Shown in pieces: positions 41,383 through 49,903 of a stretch of DNA of 64,000 bases. Position 1 is the stretch's first letter. Each line of letters starts with the position of its first letter. The DNA is from Mycosynbacter sp964593465 (lineage in GTDB: Bacteria > Patescibacteriota > Saccharimonadia > Saccharimonadales > Saccharimonadaceae). The DNA lies in NCBI GenBank assembly GCA_964593465.1, contig CAZQJY010000004.1, positions 53,856 through 117,855 on the forward strand. The letters run 5' to 3'. The notes under the pieces were generated by a model, which ran no database searches, was not told where the DNA came from, and saw only the letters and a program-made list of their open reading frames with translations. A program made the translations under genes and the position numbers.

Positions 41383-42180
41383 ATGCGTATCACGGTCGCA
41401 ATCCCACACTACAATGCACCTATCGCGCTCGATGGATTGCTCGAGCAGCTGGAGCGCGATGCTTTCGATGATATCATCGTGCTCGACGACTGCTCGGATA
41501 ACCAGGCAGAAGTACGGACTGTGGCTGCACGACACCCGGCGGTGACGTTTGTCTACGGCGAGCGCAACGTCGGTTCAGGTGCCAACCGCAATCGGATTCT
41601 CGCACAGAACATAGAGGGAATCGTGTGGTTCCTCGACTGTGATATGCAGTTGCAGCACGATCAGTATGCAGATCGGCTGCGTACGATTTTCGCCGAGCAC
41701 CCGCACGCGCTAATCGGTTTTGCACTACTGGCGGCTGACGGCACACCGATGCAATGGAACTATGGCCATGAAATGAATCGTGCAAAAGATCGGATATTCG
41801 CAGAGCTGCGCACTGGGTTCGAACAGGGTGATCCAGACGCTGGACAGCAACTGAGCGAAGCGCAGATGGATTATCCGTGGGTGCGGGGCGAGCTGCCAAG
41901 CGAGCCGCGTGCAGTGGACTGGGTAGCAGAGGGGAGCTTCGCGCTCAGCTACGAGCTTTTCGCCGAACTGGGTGGCTATGACACGGCGTTTCGCTATCAC
42001 GAAGGCCAAGACCTGGCTCGCCGTACGCGCGACGCTGGCCACGACGTACTGATCCACCCTGGCATCTGTACGCGGCATCTCGAGATTAACGTCACTCACG
42101 AACGACGCCAGAGTGATCGGCTAAAAGCCGCCTGGCGATACTACCGCAAACACGGCACACGAAATGATGGAGTAAAGTAA
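41383..42180 (+). CDS. GT2-family glycosyltransferase
   Basis: A 265-residue GT-A enzyme: MRITVAIPHYNAPIALDGLLEQL, then IIVLDDCSDNQ (nucleotide), WFLDCDMQL (DxD-like, metal) near 82 and a C-terminal acceptor region with EGSFALSYELFAELGGYD and YHEGQDLARR. It transfers sugars to a polysaccharide or lipid acceptor; the substrate is unknown. A GTG at 41377, two codons upstream, is the alternative start. It overlaps or abuts the ligA stop. Confidence 0.85.
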   Translation: MRITVAIPHYNAPIALDGLLEQLERDAFDDIIVLDDCSDNQAEVRTVAARHPAVTFVYGERNVGSGANRNRILAQNIEGIVWFLDCDMQLQHDQYADRLRTIFAEHPHALIGFALLAADGTPMQWNYGHEMNRAKDRIFAELRTGFEQGDPDAGQQLSEAQMDYPWVRGELPSEPRAVDWVAEGSFALSYELFAELGGYDTAFRYHEGQDLARRTRDAGHDVLIHPGICTRHLEINVTHERRQSDRLKAAWRYYRKHGTRNDGVK

Positions 42181-42223
42181 AACCCTGTGCGTGTACATCT
42201 CATTTTATGTGACAGGTAAATTG

Positions 42224-43003
42224 CTACTTGGTCGCAAAGCTTGTTCCAGATTGATATGATAATGTGCGTGCAATCACATCTTCTGTTCGTCCATCGGCAA
42301 TAAACGTTTCAATGTTGTTTGCGACCGCACGCCTCGCAGCATAGAGCTTAGATGCCATGCCGCCGCGTGAATGTGTGTCTTGTGAATCGTTGATGTAGCG
42401 TGATACATTGTCATCTGGATGTACGACTTCGATACGGGAAGAGTCGTCATGAATATCGGCATACAGCCCATTAGTATTGGTAAGTAGTATGAGTTTAATG
42501 GATGAAAACACCTTTTCTTTTTGCATCGCAATAGCGAGCTCTGTGGCTAATTGATCATTGTCGCCAAATGTAATTTCGTCATTGCTGATTGTGTCGTTTT
42601 CATTGACAAGAAATGTGTCGCCATGTGTTAGGCAGCACAGGATTACTTTGCAAATTTGTCTACGCATTGTTTCGTCATGCAGCTCACGTTTTGTGAGTAG
42701 TGTTGAGCTGACACGAGCATCGCCAATGTGGTCTTTCCATTTCTGCACTACGATATCCCATCCGCGAGCGGCGTAGCGTTGTAGCTCGGTCACATCATCG
42801 ACATGCTCACGCTTTTTTGCATCACCTAGTACGCCTGCACTAATGGCACCGGATGATATCAATACAACAGAGTGGCCTTGAGCTTGGAGTGCTTGTATCT
42901 CCATGCCGATATGTGCAAACACGTTATGATGCAGAGCATCGTAGTCGTGATCAACCAATGTATTGGTGCCAACTTTGATGATAATAAGTTCTTTATTCTT
43001 CAC
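42224..43003 (-). CDS. proB: glutamate 5-kinase (amino acid kinase family)
   Basis: A 259-residue kinase: IIIKVGTNTLVD near 7, VVLISSGAISAGV near 45, FLVNENDTISNDEITFGDNDQLATELA near 131-157 and GGMASKLYAARRAV near 214. The GDNDxLA and GGMxxK motifs are typical of glutamate 5-kinase. It lacks a PUA domain. ProA and ProC are not nearby, so a proline route cannot be assumed; it may act on another substrate. Confidence 0.8.
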   Translation of the reverse strand: MKNKELIIIKVGTNTLVDHDYDALHHNVFAHIGMEIQALQAQGHSVVLISSGAISAGVLGDAKKREHVDDVTELQRYAARGWDIVVQKWKDHIGDARVSSTLLTKRELHDETMRRQICKVILCCLTHGDTFLVNENDTISNDEITFGDNDQLATELAIAMQKEKVFSSIKLILLTNTNGLYADIHDDSSRIEVVHPDDNVSRYINDSQDTHSRGGMASKLYAARRAVANNIETFIADGRTEDVIARTLSYQSGTSFATK

Positions 43004-43021
43004 GATAGTATAAGTTCCTGT

Positions 43022-43396
43022 CTACCAGTTCAAAAAAGTTCCTTGGCTGGAGCGTTGAACTGATTTGTTATAGAGATTATAACCTACTCCAGCTGCAAAA
43101 CGGGCGTGGGTCGCGGAAGTGATGCCGTAGGAATGATTATCATATATGTACAGTGTATCACAGCGGCCTAGTCTATTTTTAGCCGTACAGTATGTCGATA
43201 CTTTTGTCATAAAGTCAATCACCCGGCTATGTGTTATGGAACAGCCTGCCGATGTACTGCACGTGCCTAGCTTCAAGTCAAAGGTAAATATCAAAACAAA
43301 TGTATAGCTGTTTTGATTAAGTAGGATGCAGCAGTCAACGTGGAGTAATCCAAGTAGGTTTGATATTATTAACAGTACGAACAGGAACAAGTGCAT
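43022..43396 (-). CDS. possible secreted Cys-containing small protein
   Basis: A 124-residue frame starting MHLFLFVLLIISNLLGLL, a good signal-peptide-like core, then CC, GTCSTSAGC, YCTAKNRLGRC and a Tyr/Ser-rich tail. Six Cys fit an exported disulfide-bonded protein. No ribosome site and no clear promoter are seen. The open frame to 43498 overlaps the next gene and is not used. Could be a real gene of unknown family or a chance ORF. Confidence 0.3.
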   Translation of the reverse strand: MHLFLFVLLIISNLLGLLHVDCCILLNQNSYTFVLIFTFDLKLGTCSTSAGCSITHSRVIDFMTKVSTYCTAKNRLGRCDTLYIYDNHSYGITSATHARFAAGVGYNLYNKSVQRSSQGTFLNW

Positions 43397-43441
43397 GTAT
43401 GCTATTGAGGTATGAATACAATATGACTGAGATGATTTATA

Positions 43442-43672
43442 ATGAATGATTTTCCAAAAATAACGAAAGGTACGTACCGTCATAATAAGAAAGGCCATCT
43501 CTACGAGGTGCTCGGTATGGCGCTACAAACTGAGACCGGTGAGCCGCTAGTGGTGTATCGTCCGCTGTATGAAAACGAATATGAATTATTTGCACGCCCA
43601 TATGGTATGTTTGTAGAACGGGTCGAGATTGATGGTAAGATAAAGCTGAGATTTGAGAGGGTTGATGAGTAA
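43442..43672 (+). CDS. DUF1653 protein
   Basis: A 76-residue protein of the DUF1653 family: GTYRHNKKGHLYEVLGMALQ, then LVVYRPLYENEYELFARP and MFVERVEIDG. It is a small beta-barrel of unknown function often near NTP-handling genes. TACAAT at 43417-43422 would give a 13-base leader; TATAAT at 43438-43443 overlaps the ATG and is not usable for this start. Its end overlaps the Ham1-like gene by 8 bases. Confidence 0.88.
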   Translation: MNDFPKITKGTYRHNKKGHLYEVLGMALQTETGEPLVVYRPLYENEYELFARPYGMFVERVEIDGKIKLRFERVDE

Positions 43673-44219
43673 CAAGCTAACATTTATCACGGGCAATCAA
43701 CATAAAGCCGATTCGTATGCAAGACTTCTTGGCATGCCACTTGCTCATCGCAAGGTTGATCTCGATGAGATTCAGTCGGCAGATTTTGTTGAAGTTGCAC
43801 GCCATAAGATCGATCAGGCGTATGCGGAAGTAGGCACGCCAGTCATTATCGATGATTTTGGGTTTTGTATAGATGCACTTAATGGACTGCCCGGTCCATT
43901 TACTAAGTTTTTTGTTGAGCCGGCTGATGGAGTGGAAAAACTTTGTCGTATAGCCGACGTACTTGAAAGTCGTGCGGCAAAAGTTGTCTGTGCAATTGCT
44001 TACAAAGATTCCGAGCAAACAAGAGTATTTGTCAAAGAACTACATGGTGCAGTTGCAGACACTCCACGCGGTACGCTGGGAATTGCAACTGACATGATAT
44101 TTGAGCCAGAAGGGTACGGTGGACGTACTCGCTCGGAGTTGAGTCAGTCAGAATACGACGAGGTGTACCTCCAGGTACGTCCAATTAACGAGCTTCGTGA
44201 TTTTTTAGCTCACCAATAA
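43665..44219 (+). CDS. Ham1/RdgB-family NTP pyrophosphatase, paralogue 1
   Basis: A 184-residue protein: LTFITGNQHKADSYARLL (Ham1 start), then VEVARHKIDQAYAEVGTPVIIDDFGFCIDAL (family ADDSGL region) and LNGLPGPFTKFF. The family hydrolyses non-canonical purine NTPs (XTP, dITP). The IDDFGF core differs from ADDSGL, so specificity may differ. GAGAGGG lies just before ATG 43665. A second member is 1 kb downstream. Confidence 0.8.
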   Translation: MSNKLTFITGNQHKADSYARLLGMPLAHRKVDLDEIQSADFVEVARHKIDQAYAEVGTPVIIDDFGFCIDALNGLPGPFTKFFVEPADGVEKLCRIADVLESRAAKVVCAIAYKDSEQTRVFVKELHGAVADTPRGTLGIATDMIFEPEGYGGRTRSELSQSEYDEVYLQVRPINELRDFLAHQ

Positions 44220-44247
44220 ATGCTTATGGTTTGCTACAATAAGAGTA

Positions 44248-45138
44248 ATGGATAAGTTTGAGTATCACTATAGCTGGCAGGATGATGTTTTGCCGCGAAT
44301 TCCTAGGCTCGAAAAGGCGGACCAGGGTTATACGAATGCCTACACTGGTCTCATTAATCTCAAGGGTGGCACACAGGTGTTTGTTAAGTGCGCTATGGAT
44401 CAGGCATCGGCAAAATGGGCAAGAAAAGAAATTCGGGCATACAAGCAGCTACAGAACGCTGGCTATGAACATATGCCCCAACTCTTGGCTGTGAGTCCAG
44501 ACGAGACATCATTTGCCATAGAAGCACTCACTGGTTATGACTTTGCGCCGAAGTGGGACGATGACAAACTACACGCCATTATGCGAGCTCGTAAAAATCT
44601 CAAACCTTTTCGCTATCTGTTCGAAGATAGTGCGGAATTTTCTATGCGAAGTGTTGTGGGTGTGCAGAATAGGTGGCCGATGTTGCGGGATGAGACTGTG
44701 TTTGCGCGCGCAAACAGCTTGCTTGACCAAGCAGAGCGCATTACGATCAGCTACGAAACATTAGAGCGTTGTTTGATGACGCTACAGGCTTGGCAAGTGC
44801 GTCAGGATACACTTGTGCATGGAGATTTACGGGCAGACAACTTTGCATATAATCCGCGCACAGGCACCGGTAAGTTAATAGATTGGACGTGGCTATGTAT
44901 CGGAGATGATACGCTAGATACAGCCTCGCTTTGTGTGAATGTTGCTCGCACGGATTATTCAGTCTACGATATATACCCGGACTTGTTTGACGAAGCTGCT
45001 ATCGTCTCTACAATGGGGTACTGGTTCGAGGTGTTAGGTACAAGCGATGGCGACCTTACGGATGTACGTCGTTCGCAAGCCCGAAGTGTTCGTGTGTGTT
45101 ACGATTTGCTCACTAGTCGTACGCAGCTTATAGTTTAA
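44248..45138 (+). CDS. aminoglycoside-phosphotransferase-type kinase (APH/choline kinase fold)
   Basis: A 296-residue kinase-like protein. A central Lys-containing strand (GTQVFVKCAMD near 38), catalytic loop LVHGDLRADNFAYN (H-x-D-x5-N) near 189 and metal-binding LIDWTW near 210 define the APH fold. The true substrate may be a sugar, choline or other metabolite rather than a drug. TACAAT (44235-44240) ends 7 bases before the ATG, so the message is probably leaderless. Confidence 0.8.
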   Translation: MDKFEYHYSWQDDVLPRIPRLEKADQGYTNAYTGLINLKGGTQVFVKCAMDQASAKWARKEIRAYKQLQNAGYEHMPQLLAVSPDETSFAIEALTGYDFAPKWDDDKLHAIMRARKNLKPFRYLFEDSAEFSMRSVVGVQNRWPMLRDETVFARANSLLDQAERITISYETLERCLMTLQAWQVRQDTLVHGDLRADNFAYNPRTGTGKLIDWTWLCIGDDTLDTASLCVNVARTDYSVYDIYPDLFDEAAIVSTMGYWFEVLGTSDGDLTDVRRSQARSVRVCYDLLTSRTQLIV

Positions 45139-45205
45139 TATCGACCTCGTGGTGGTGCCAGAGTATACATTTTGGCCGGACTCAACATGCTATACTAGTA
45201 GATAG

Positions 45206-45778
45206 ATGAAGAGGATTGTATTTGCAACGGGTAACGCTCGAAAAATCGCAGAGGCGCGTATGACTCTACAGTCATATGACATTACAATTTTGCCACAGAA
45301 AGTTATTATAGATGAAATCCAGCATCACGACTCTACAGAAGTGACGAAAGCAAAGGCAAGAGCAGCCTACATGGAAATCGGTGCACCGGTCGTCGTATCT
45401 GACACGAGTTGGTCTATCCCGGCTCTGGGTGGCTTCCCTGGTGCATACATGAAAGATATTGCTATGTGGCTCGAAGCGCGTGATTGGCTCGCACTGATGA
45501 ATCAATACGACGATAAGAGAATCTTTTGTCACGAGCATGTGGCATACTGTGATGGCGAGACACTTAAGCATTTCCAATCTGATTACGAAGGGTATTTTGT
45601 TGATACACCGCGTGGACGGGATCATCCTGATGAATCATTTGAAAAAGTCGTCACGCTATATGGGGGTGAAACAATGGCGGAGCGATTGGCTGATGAAAAA
45701 ATTGCGTCTGCGGGTAAGGATTTGTTGCATTGGAGGCAATTTGGAGATTGGTATACCACGTCAGGCAGCTATGGATAA
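45206..45778 (+). CDS. Ham1/RdgB-family protein, paralogue 2
   Basis: A 190-residue protein: MKRIVFATGNARKIAEARMTL, then TKAKARAAYMEIGAPVVVSDTSWSIPALGGFPGAYM. The SDTSW core replaces ADDSGL, so one conserved acidic residue is lost and the activity may be altered. TATACT (45191-45196) ends 9 bases before the ATG. It overlaps the PGPGW membrane gene by 8 bases. Confidence 0.75.
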   Translation: MKRIVFATGNARKIAEARMTLQSYDITILPQKVIIDEIQHHDSTEVTKAKARAAYMEIGAPVVVSDTSWSIPALGGFPGAYMKDIAMWLEARDWLALMNQYDDKRIFCHEHVAYCDGETLKHFQSDYEGYFVDTPRGRDHPDESFEKVVTLYGGETMAERLADEKIASAGKDLLHWRQFGDWYTTSGSYG

Positions 45779-46139
45779 AATAAAGCGTCAAACTAAACGA
45801 ACAGCTATTGGGGTTATCGGCGGCACGGTACTGGTGGCCGGTATTATTATGATTCCATACCCTGGTCCAGGTTGGGCAGTAGTATTCGTAGGGCTCGCGA
45901 TACTCGGTAAAGAGTTTCATTGGGCAAAGAGGATTTTAACTTTTGCAAAAGGTAAGTACGACAGATGGGAGCAATGGCTTGCGGCGCAAAGTTTTGCTGT
46001 GCGGGCATTTTTTTGGTGTGCCACAGCTACCGTGGTGGTGTTGACACTTTGGCTACTCAACGGGTATGGATTTATCAACGAGTTTTTAGGTCTTGGCTGG
46101 GACTGGGTGGAGTCACCACTGCCTATTCCTGGTAAATAA
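45771..46139 (+). CDS. PGPGW-family membrane protein (TIGR02611-like)
   Basis: A 122-residue protein with the motif IPYPGPGWAVVFVGLAILGKEF near 30 and hydrophobic segments at about 14-30, 36-52 and 78-100, as in the putative transmembrane PGPGW family (PF09656). Function unknown. Translation is coupled to the second Ham1-like gene by an 8-base overlap. Confidence 0.85.
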   Translation: MDKIKRQTKRTAIGVIGGTVLVAGIIMIPYPGPGWAVVFVGLAILGKEFHWAKRILTFAKGKYDRWEQWLAAQSFAVRAFFWCATATVVVLTLWLLNGYGFINEFLGLGWDWVESPLPIPGK

Positions 46140-46297
46140 CGTGCTTGTGTTTTGTTGACAAGTTGTTACAATGAGGGTTGAGCTGGTGCGCAAGGGGGCG
46201 ACCTTTTGCCGCTGACAAAACATAAACACACCTGTCAAAAAACAAATAAGCGCCCCGGGTGGGCGCGTAGCAGCTCTTTTATGGTATTATCATACGT
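46140..46297. other. intergenic stretch with one GC-rich hairpin
   Basis: No gene is visible. GCGCCC-CGGGT-GGGCGC (46250-46266) is a strong small hairpin and may be a terminator, although only a loose CTTTTA follows. A TATTAT box at about 46285-46290 probably starts transcription of the next gene, 7 bases before its ATG. Confidence 0.4.
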
Positions 46298-47029
46298 ATG
46301 AAACAAAATACTCTCGCGCTCAAATGCTTTTCGCCTCTTGTAATGATTTTGACATTTGTTTTCGAGATTATTGCTGCGCTTATCGTGTTGATCCGCTACA
46401 GGCGCTTACCTGAGTCTCGTCTTATTATCGCAATCTTAGTATGTTTAGCTTTATTCCAGCTAGCAGAGTATATGATTTGTGTGGGTGCGCTTGGACTTTC
46501 GAGTCTCGATTGGGCGCGTGTGGGCTGGGTTGCAATTTCATTCTTACCACCTCTTGGCGTGCATCTTGGATTGACGATTGCGGGTAAACAGCAGAAGCTA
46601 CTGATTTGGCTAGGCTATATTATCGCCATGTCGTTCACAGTATTCTTTTTGACAGTGGGGCACGGAATTCAGAGCTCTGACTGTCTGGGTAACTATGTAA
46701 TCTTTGAGATAGCCAAACCTGCGCTTAGTATTTACGTCGCCTACTACTATGCATGGCTTGTAGCTGGTATGGCGGCGGCATTTTTGTACGCTGGTGAGAT
46801 TGCGTCCAAATCTCGCCGTGAAGCGTTACAGTGGCTGGGTATTGGCTACGCGGTATTTATCGGCCCGACAATAGCTGTCAATATGATTGATCCAGAGACT
46901 ATCAAGGGTATCCCAAGTATCATGTGTGGCTTTGCCGTACTGCTTGCAGGTGTATTACTTTTTGCTGTTGTGCCTCGTCTTGCGGCGGATGCCAAAAATA
47001 CTAAACAGACTACTCACAAACAGAAATAG
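46298..47029 (+). CDS. seven-helix membrane protein of unknown function
   Basis: A 243-residue protein with about seven hydrophobic segments spread evenly, Trp and Gly in loops, and a basic C-terminus (KNTKQTTHKQK). The layout resembles the 7TM N-terminal sensor module of some histidine kinases, but no kinase domain is attached. No family is named with confidence. Confidence 0.65.
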   Translation: MKQNTLALKCFSPLVMILTFVFEIIAALIVLIRYRRLPESRLIIAILVCLALFQLAEYMICVGALGLSSLDWARVGWVAISFLPPLGVHLGLTIAGKQQKLLIWLGYIIAMSFTVFFLTVGHGIQSSDCLGNYVIFEIAKPALSIYVAYYYAWLVAGMAAAFLYAGEIASKSRREALQWLGIGYAVFIGPTIAVNMIDPETIKGIPSIMCGFAVLLAGVLLFAVVPRLAADAKNTKQTTHKQK

Positions 47030-47051
47030 TTCTGTATAATTGTTAAATATC

Positions 47052-47128
47052 GGGGCATTAGCTCAGTTGGCTAGAGCGCTTCGCTGGCAGCGAAGAGGTC
47101 AGCGGTTCGAATCCGCTATGCTCCACCA
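47052..47128 (+). tRNA. tRNA-Ala (GGC)
   Basis: A 77-base tRNA with acceptor GGGGCAT/ATGCTCC that includes the G3-U70 pair typical of tRNA-Ala, D-arm TAGCTCAGTTGGCTAGAGC, anticodon loop CTGGCAG (anticodon GGC), T-arm GCGGTTCGAATCCGC and encoded CCA. Confidence 0.95.
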
Positions 47129-47139
47129 GAAATTATTTT

Positions 47140-47397
47140 ATGAAAAGATCGCACCAACGCAAATCCTACGAACTACTCGGCTGGTTTGGTGTGGTAGCAA
47201 TTTTGACAAGTTATGGCCTGCTTTCATTTAATGTCATTGAAGGTAGGTCGTATACATACCACCTACTCGTACTTGTAGGCGCTGCAACGGTTGCGCTGAT
47301 TTCGTATCACAAGCGCGCCATGCAACCGTTTGTACTCAATGCTATTTTTTGTATTTTGGCCATCGTGGCATTAGGAAGCTTATTGCTGGATAAGTAG
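47140..47397 (+). CDS. CBU_0592-like small membrane protein
   Basis: An 85-residue protein with three hydrophobic segments: YELLGWFGVVAILTSYGLLSF, then YTYHLLVLVGAATVALISY and LNAIFCILAIVALGSLLL. It matches the pattern of the CBU_0592 family of unknown function. It starts 12 bases after the tRNA-Ala, so the tRNA is read through into this gene. Confidence 0.6.
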   Translation: MKRSHQRKSYELLGWFGVVAILTSYGLLSFNVIEGRSYTYHLLVLVGAATVALISYHKRAMQPFVLNAIFCILAIVALGSLLLDK

Positions 47398-47435
47398 TAG
47401 CATTTATTAGGCATCTTAGTTATGCTAGAAGTACT

Positions 47436-48716
47436 ATGTTTAAAAACTATGTTCGCAAAAAACTAGAAAGATACGTAGTACGGTATCTCGAGAAACATTC
47501 AGATGTTAAGCTGATATGTATTGCTGGCAGTGTAGGCAAGACGAGTACCAAAACAGCCATCGCCACTGTATTGTCACAGCAATATCGTGTACGTATGCAC
47601 GATGGTAATCATAATACAGAGATGAGCGTACCGCTCGCAATATTGGGGATTGAATATCCGTCAAATGTACATAGTCCATTTGCTTGGGGTAAGGTGTTTC
47701 GCCAAGCAAAAAAACGCATCCGTCAGCCGGCGGAGCTTGATGTGATTATCCAGGAACTAGGTACCGACAAACCTGGTGATATTCCTGCTTTTGGTCAATA
47801 CTTGCGTCCTGATATCGGTGTAATAACTGCCATTACTCCAGAGCATATGCATAATTTTGGTACAATCGATGCTGTAGCAGCAGAAGAGCTGAGCCTAGGT
47901 AATTTTAGTAAAGTAGTAATTATCAATCGCGATGACATCGAAGGTCGATTTGCACAATTACTGACAAATCCAAACATCGATACGTATGGTACAAGTGGTG
48001 CAGCTGAATATTCATTTATTGACGAAGATTTTACCGTCGAGGACGGTCACAGGGGCTATTTTACTAATCCGGAGTTTGCCGATAACCTCCATGCCACGCT
48101 TCATGTCATAGGTGAGCATAATGTGCGTCCCATCGTGGGCGCAGTAGCGACTGCGATACGCTTTGGTATGGCACCAGCGGCAATCATCAGAGGGGTGGAG
48201 GCAATTCGGCCTGTACCTGGACGTATGAATGTGCTACGTGGCGCAAATGGTTCAACTATCATAGATGACACCTACAATTCGAGTCCGGCGGCAGCTCACA
48301 TGGCCTTACAGACGCTCATTAATCTGCCTGCACCTCAACGCATAGCTATACTTGGCAGTATGAATGAGCTAGGTGAGACATCTGCAATGGAGCACGAGCA
48401 GCTTGGGAAGATGTGTCATCCAGATCAGATAGACTGGGTGATTACTATTGGCGAAGAGGCTGCCAAATACTTAGCTCCCGCAGCACAGTCAAATGGTTGT
48501 GTAGTCAAGAGCTTTGCAGATGCTATCAGCGCAGGTTCCTATATTCATCAGTTTATCGAGCCGGGTACTATCGTATTAGCCAAAGGGTCTGAAGGCGGCA
48601 TATTTGTCGAAGAGGCTATTAAGGTGATTTTGCACAGTATTGATGACAACGAGAAGCTAGTGCGTCAAGAGCCTGCGTGGTTAGAGGCAAAAGCGCAGTT
48701 TTTTTCTAGGTTTTAG
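47436..48716 (+). CDS. murF: MurF-like UDP-MurNAc-tripeptide ligase, soluble
   Basis: A 426-residue Mur ligase: P-loop CIAGSVGKTSTKTAI near 28, GNHNTEMSVPLAIL near 57, TPEHMHNFGTIDAVAAEEL near 135, RPVPGRMNVLRG near 260 and IIDDTYNSSP near 278. This is the usual MurF layout without a membrane anchor. With the anchored paralogue at 30073 there are two MurF-like proteins in this window. One may add D-Ala-D-Ala and the other may have a different role, for example a modified peptide or the MurT-like reaction. Confidence 0.88.
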   Translation: MFKNYVRKKLERYVVRYLEKHSDVKLICIAGSVGKTSTKTAIATVLSQQYRVRMHDGNHNTEMSVPLAILGIEYPSNVHSPFAWGKVFRQAKKRIRQPAELDVIIQELGTDKPGDIPAFGQYLRPDIGVITAITPEHMHNFGTIDAVAAEELSLGNFSKVVIINRDDIEGRFAQLLTNPNIDTYGTSGAAEYSFIDEDFTVEDGHRGYFTNPEFADNLHATLHVIGEHNVRPIVGAVATAIRFGMAPAAIIRGVEAIRPVPGRMNVLRGANGSTIIDDTYNSSPAAAHMALQTLINLPAPQRIAILGSMNELGETSAMEHEQLGKMCHPDQIDWVITIGEEAAKYLAPAAQSNGCVVKSFADAISAGSYIHQFIEPGTIVLAKGSEGGIFVEEAIKVILHSIDDNEKLVRQEPAWLEAKAQFFSRF

Positions 48717-48769
48717 GAACGCTAATGGTATAATTAGTGTAATTACAGTAGGAGAGGGAGTTATATTCT

Positions 48770-49843
48770 ATGGTCAAAAAAAATCATGTTGCTGCGCGAA
48801 AATCGAGCGACAACCTATATAAAAGGATGGCGGTCCTTGTTGCGGCCTTGGTACTCATTGCTGGTGCGTATTTTGCTATTAGTACAGCCGTGCGGGCGAT
48901 CAATGGTCACGAACGTAAGCTTATGACTGCATTTATCGAGACGTTCAAACAGCCGCATGTTGGTGGTGAGTTCACACTCTCTCAACAGGCACAGACTTCT
49001 GTGCTAAGTGCACAGGGCACTTTTGGTATTAAAGATGGCTCTAGCGCGGCTGCAGATGCAACTATCGAGGGTACGCTACAGGGCAAGAAAGTCAAAGTGC
49101 CACTCCAGCTCTATGGCAATCTCTCGGACAAAGAAGGCTTCATCAAGGTGTCGGACAGCGAGGGAGTTGTTGACCTGGTGAATGGTGTTGCGCCAGACCT
49201 CAAAAATGATGTTGAAACAATCCTACAAAAGATTAACAACAAGTGGTTGCACCTAGCAGCTTCTGACAAAAAAGCAGAAGACTGCGCAACAACGCTGATT
49301 ACTAAAGTCTTTAACGACCAAGAAGCTGCTAAAGCCCTTGAAGTAGTATACAAAAGCAGCAGCTTTATAGTGGTAGATAAAGTCACAAAGCGTGATACCA
49401 AGCAGGAGTACGCTATCTCTATCGATAACGATAAGGTGACTGGTTTCATTAAAAACCTTAAAGCGAGCAAGGTATTCCAAGACACCAAAGGTTGCGATGC
49501 GACTTTTGATCCACTCGGTACAGAGGCTGCAGCCGCAAATACCACCTCTCAGCAACCACCAATTGCTCAGCAATTGAGTACTCCTCAGAGTGATTCAAAT
49601 GCAACCAAAATTATCGTTGAAAATGGTAAGGTGGTAGAGATAGTCACCGCTTCTTCGACGAATGCCCAGATGAACAGCAGTAGGGTTACGTTCAATACAA
49701 AGCCACTTTCTGTCAATAAGCCTACTGCCGACATTATTGAGTATGAAGAGATTAAGCCAAACGTATTAGCTATTGGCGAGAGTGTCAACAGGCAGCTCCA
49801 AGCGCTTAACCAAACTGCCCAGCCTCAGACACAGTCAAACTAG
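48770..49843 (+). CDS. membrane-anchored extracytoplasmic protein, tandem paralogue A
   Basis: A 357-residue protein with a short cytoplasmic tail, one membrane helix at about 24-45 and a large outer domain. Its core (AEDCATTLITKV near 168, YAISIDNDKVTGFIKNLKAS near 205, then GCDATFD) matches the next gene, including two conserved Cys. A Gln/Thr-rich disordered stretch follows. No known family is recognised. An AGGAGAGGG site precedes the ATG. Confidence 0.65.
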   Translation: MVKKNHVAARKSSDNLYKRMAVLVAALVLIAGAYFAISTAVRAINGHERKLMTAFIETFKQPHVGGEFTLSQQAQTSVLSAQGTFGIKDGSSAAADATIEGTLQGKKVKVPLQLYGNLSDKEGFIKVSDSEGVVDLVNGVAPDLKNDVETILQKINNKWLHLAASDKKAEDCATTLITKVFNDQEAAKALEVVYKSSSFIVVDKVTKRDTKQEYAISIDNDKVTGFIKNLKASKVFQDTKGCDATFDPLGTEAAAANTTSQQPPIAQQLSTPQSDSNATKIIVENGKVVEIVTASSTNAQMNSSRVTFNTKPLSVNKPTADIIEYEEIKPNVLAIGESVNRQLQALNQTAQPQTQSN

Positions 49844-49903
49844 CATAAGCACCATGGGTGTGGTATAAAATAGTGTATATATAATGACAGAAAAGGGCAT
49901 GGC

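Noticed and set aside
43438..43443. TATAAT as the promoter of the DUF1653 gene
   Set aside because: It overlaps the start codon, so transcription would begin inside the gene. TACAAT at 43417-43422 is more suitable.
46155..46172. TTGACA...TACAAT promoter after the PGPGW gene
   Set aside because: The spacing between the two boxes is only about 7 bases, far from the 17 seen in clear promoters here.
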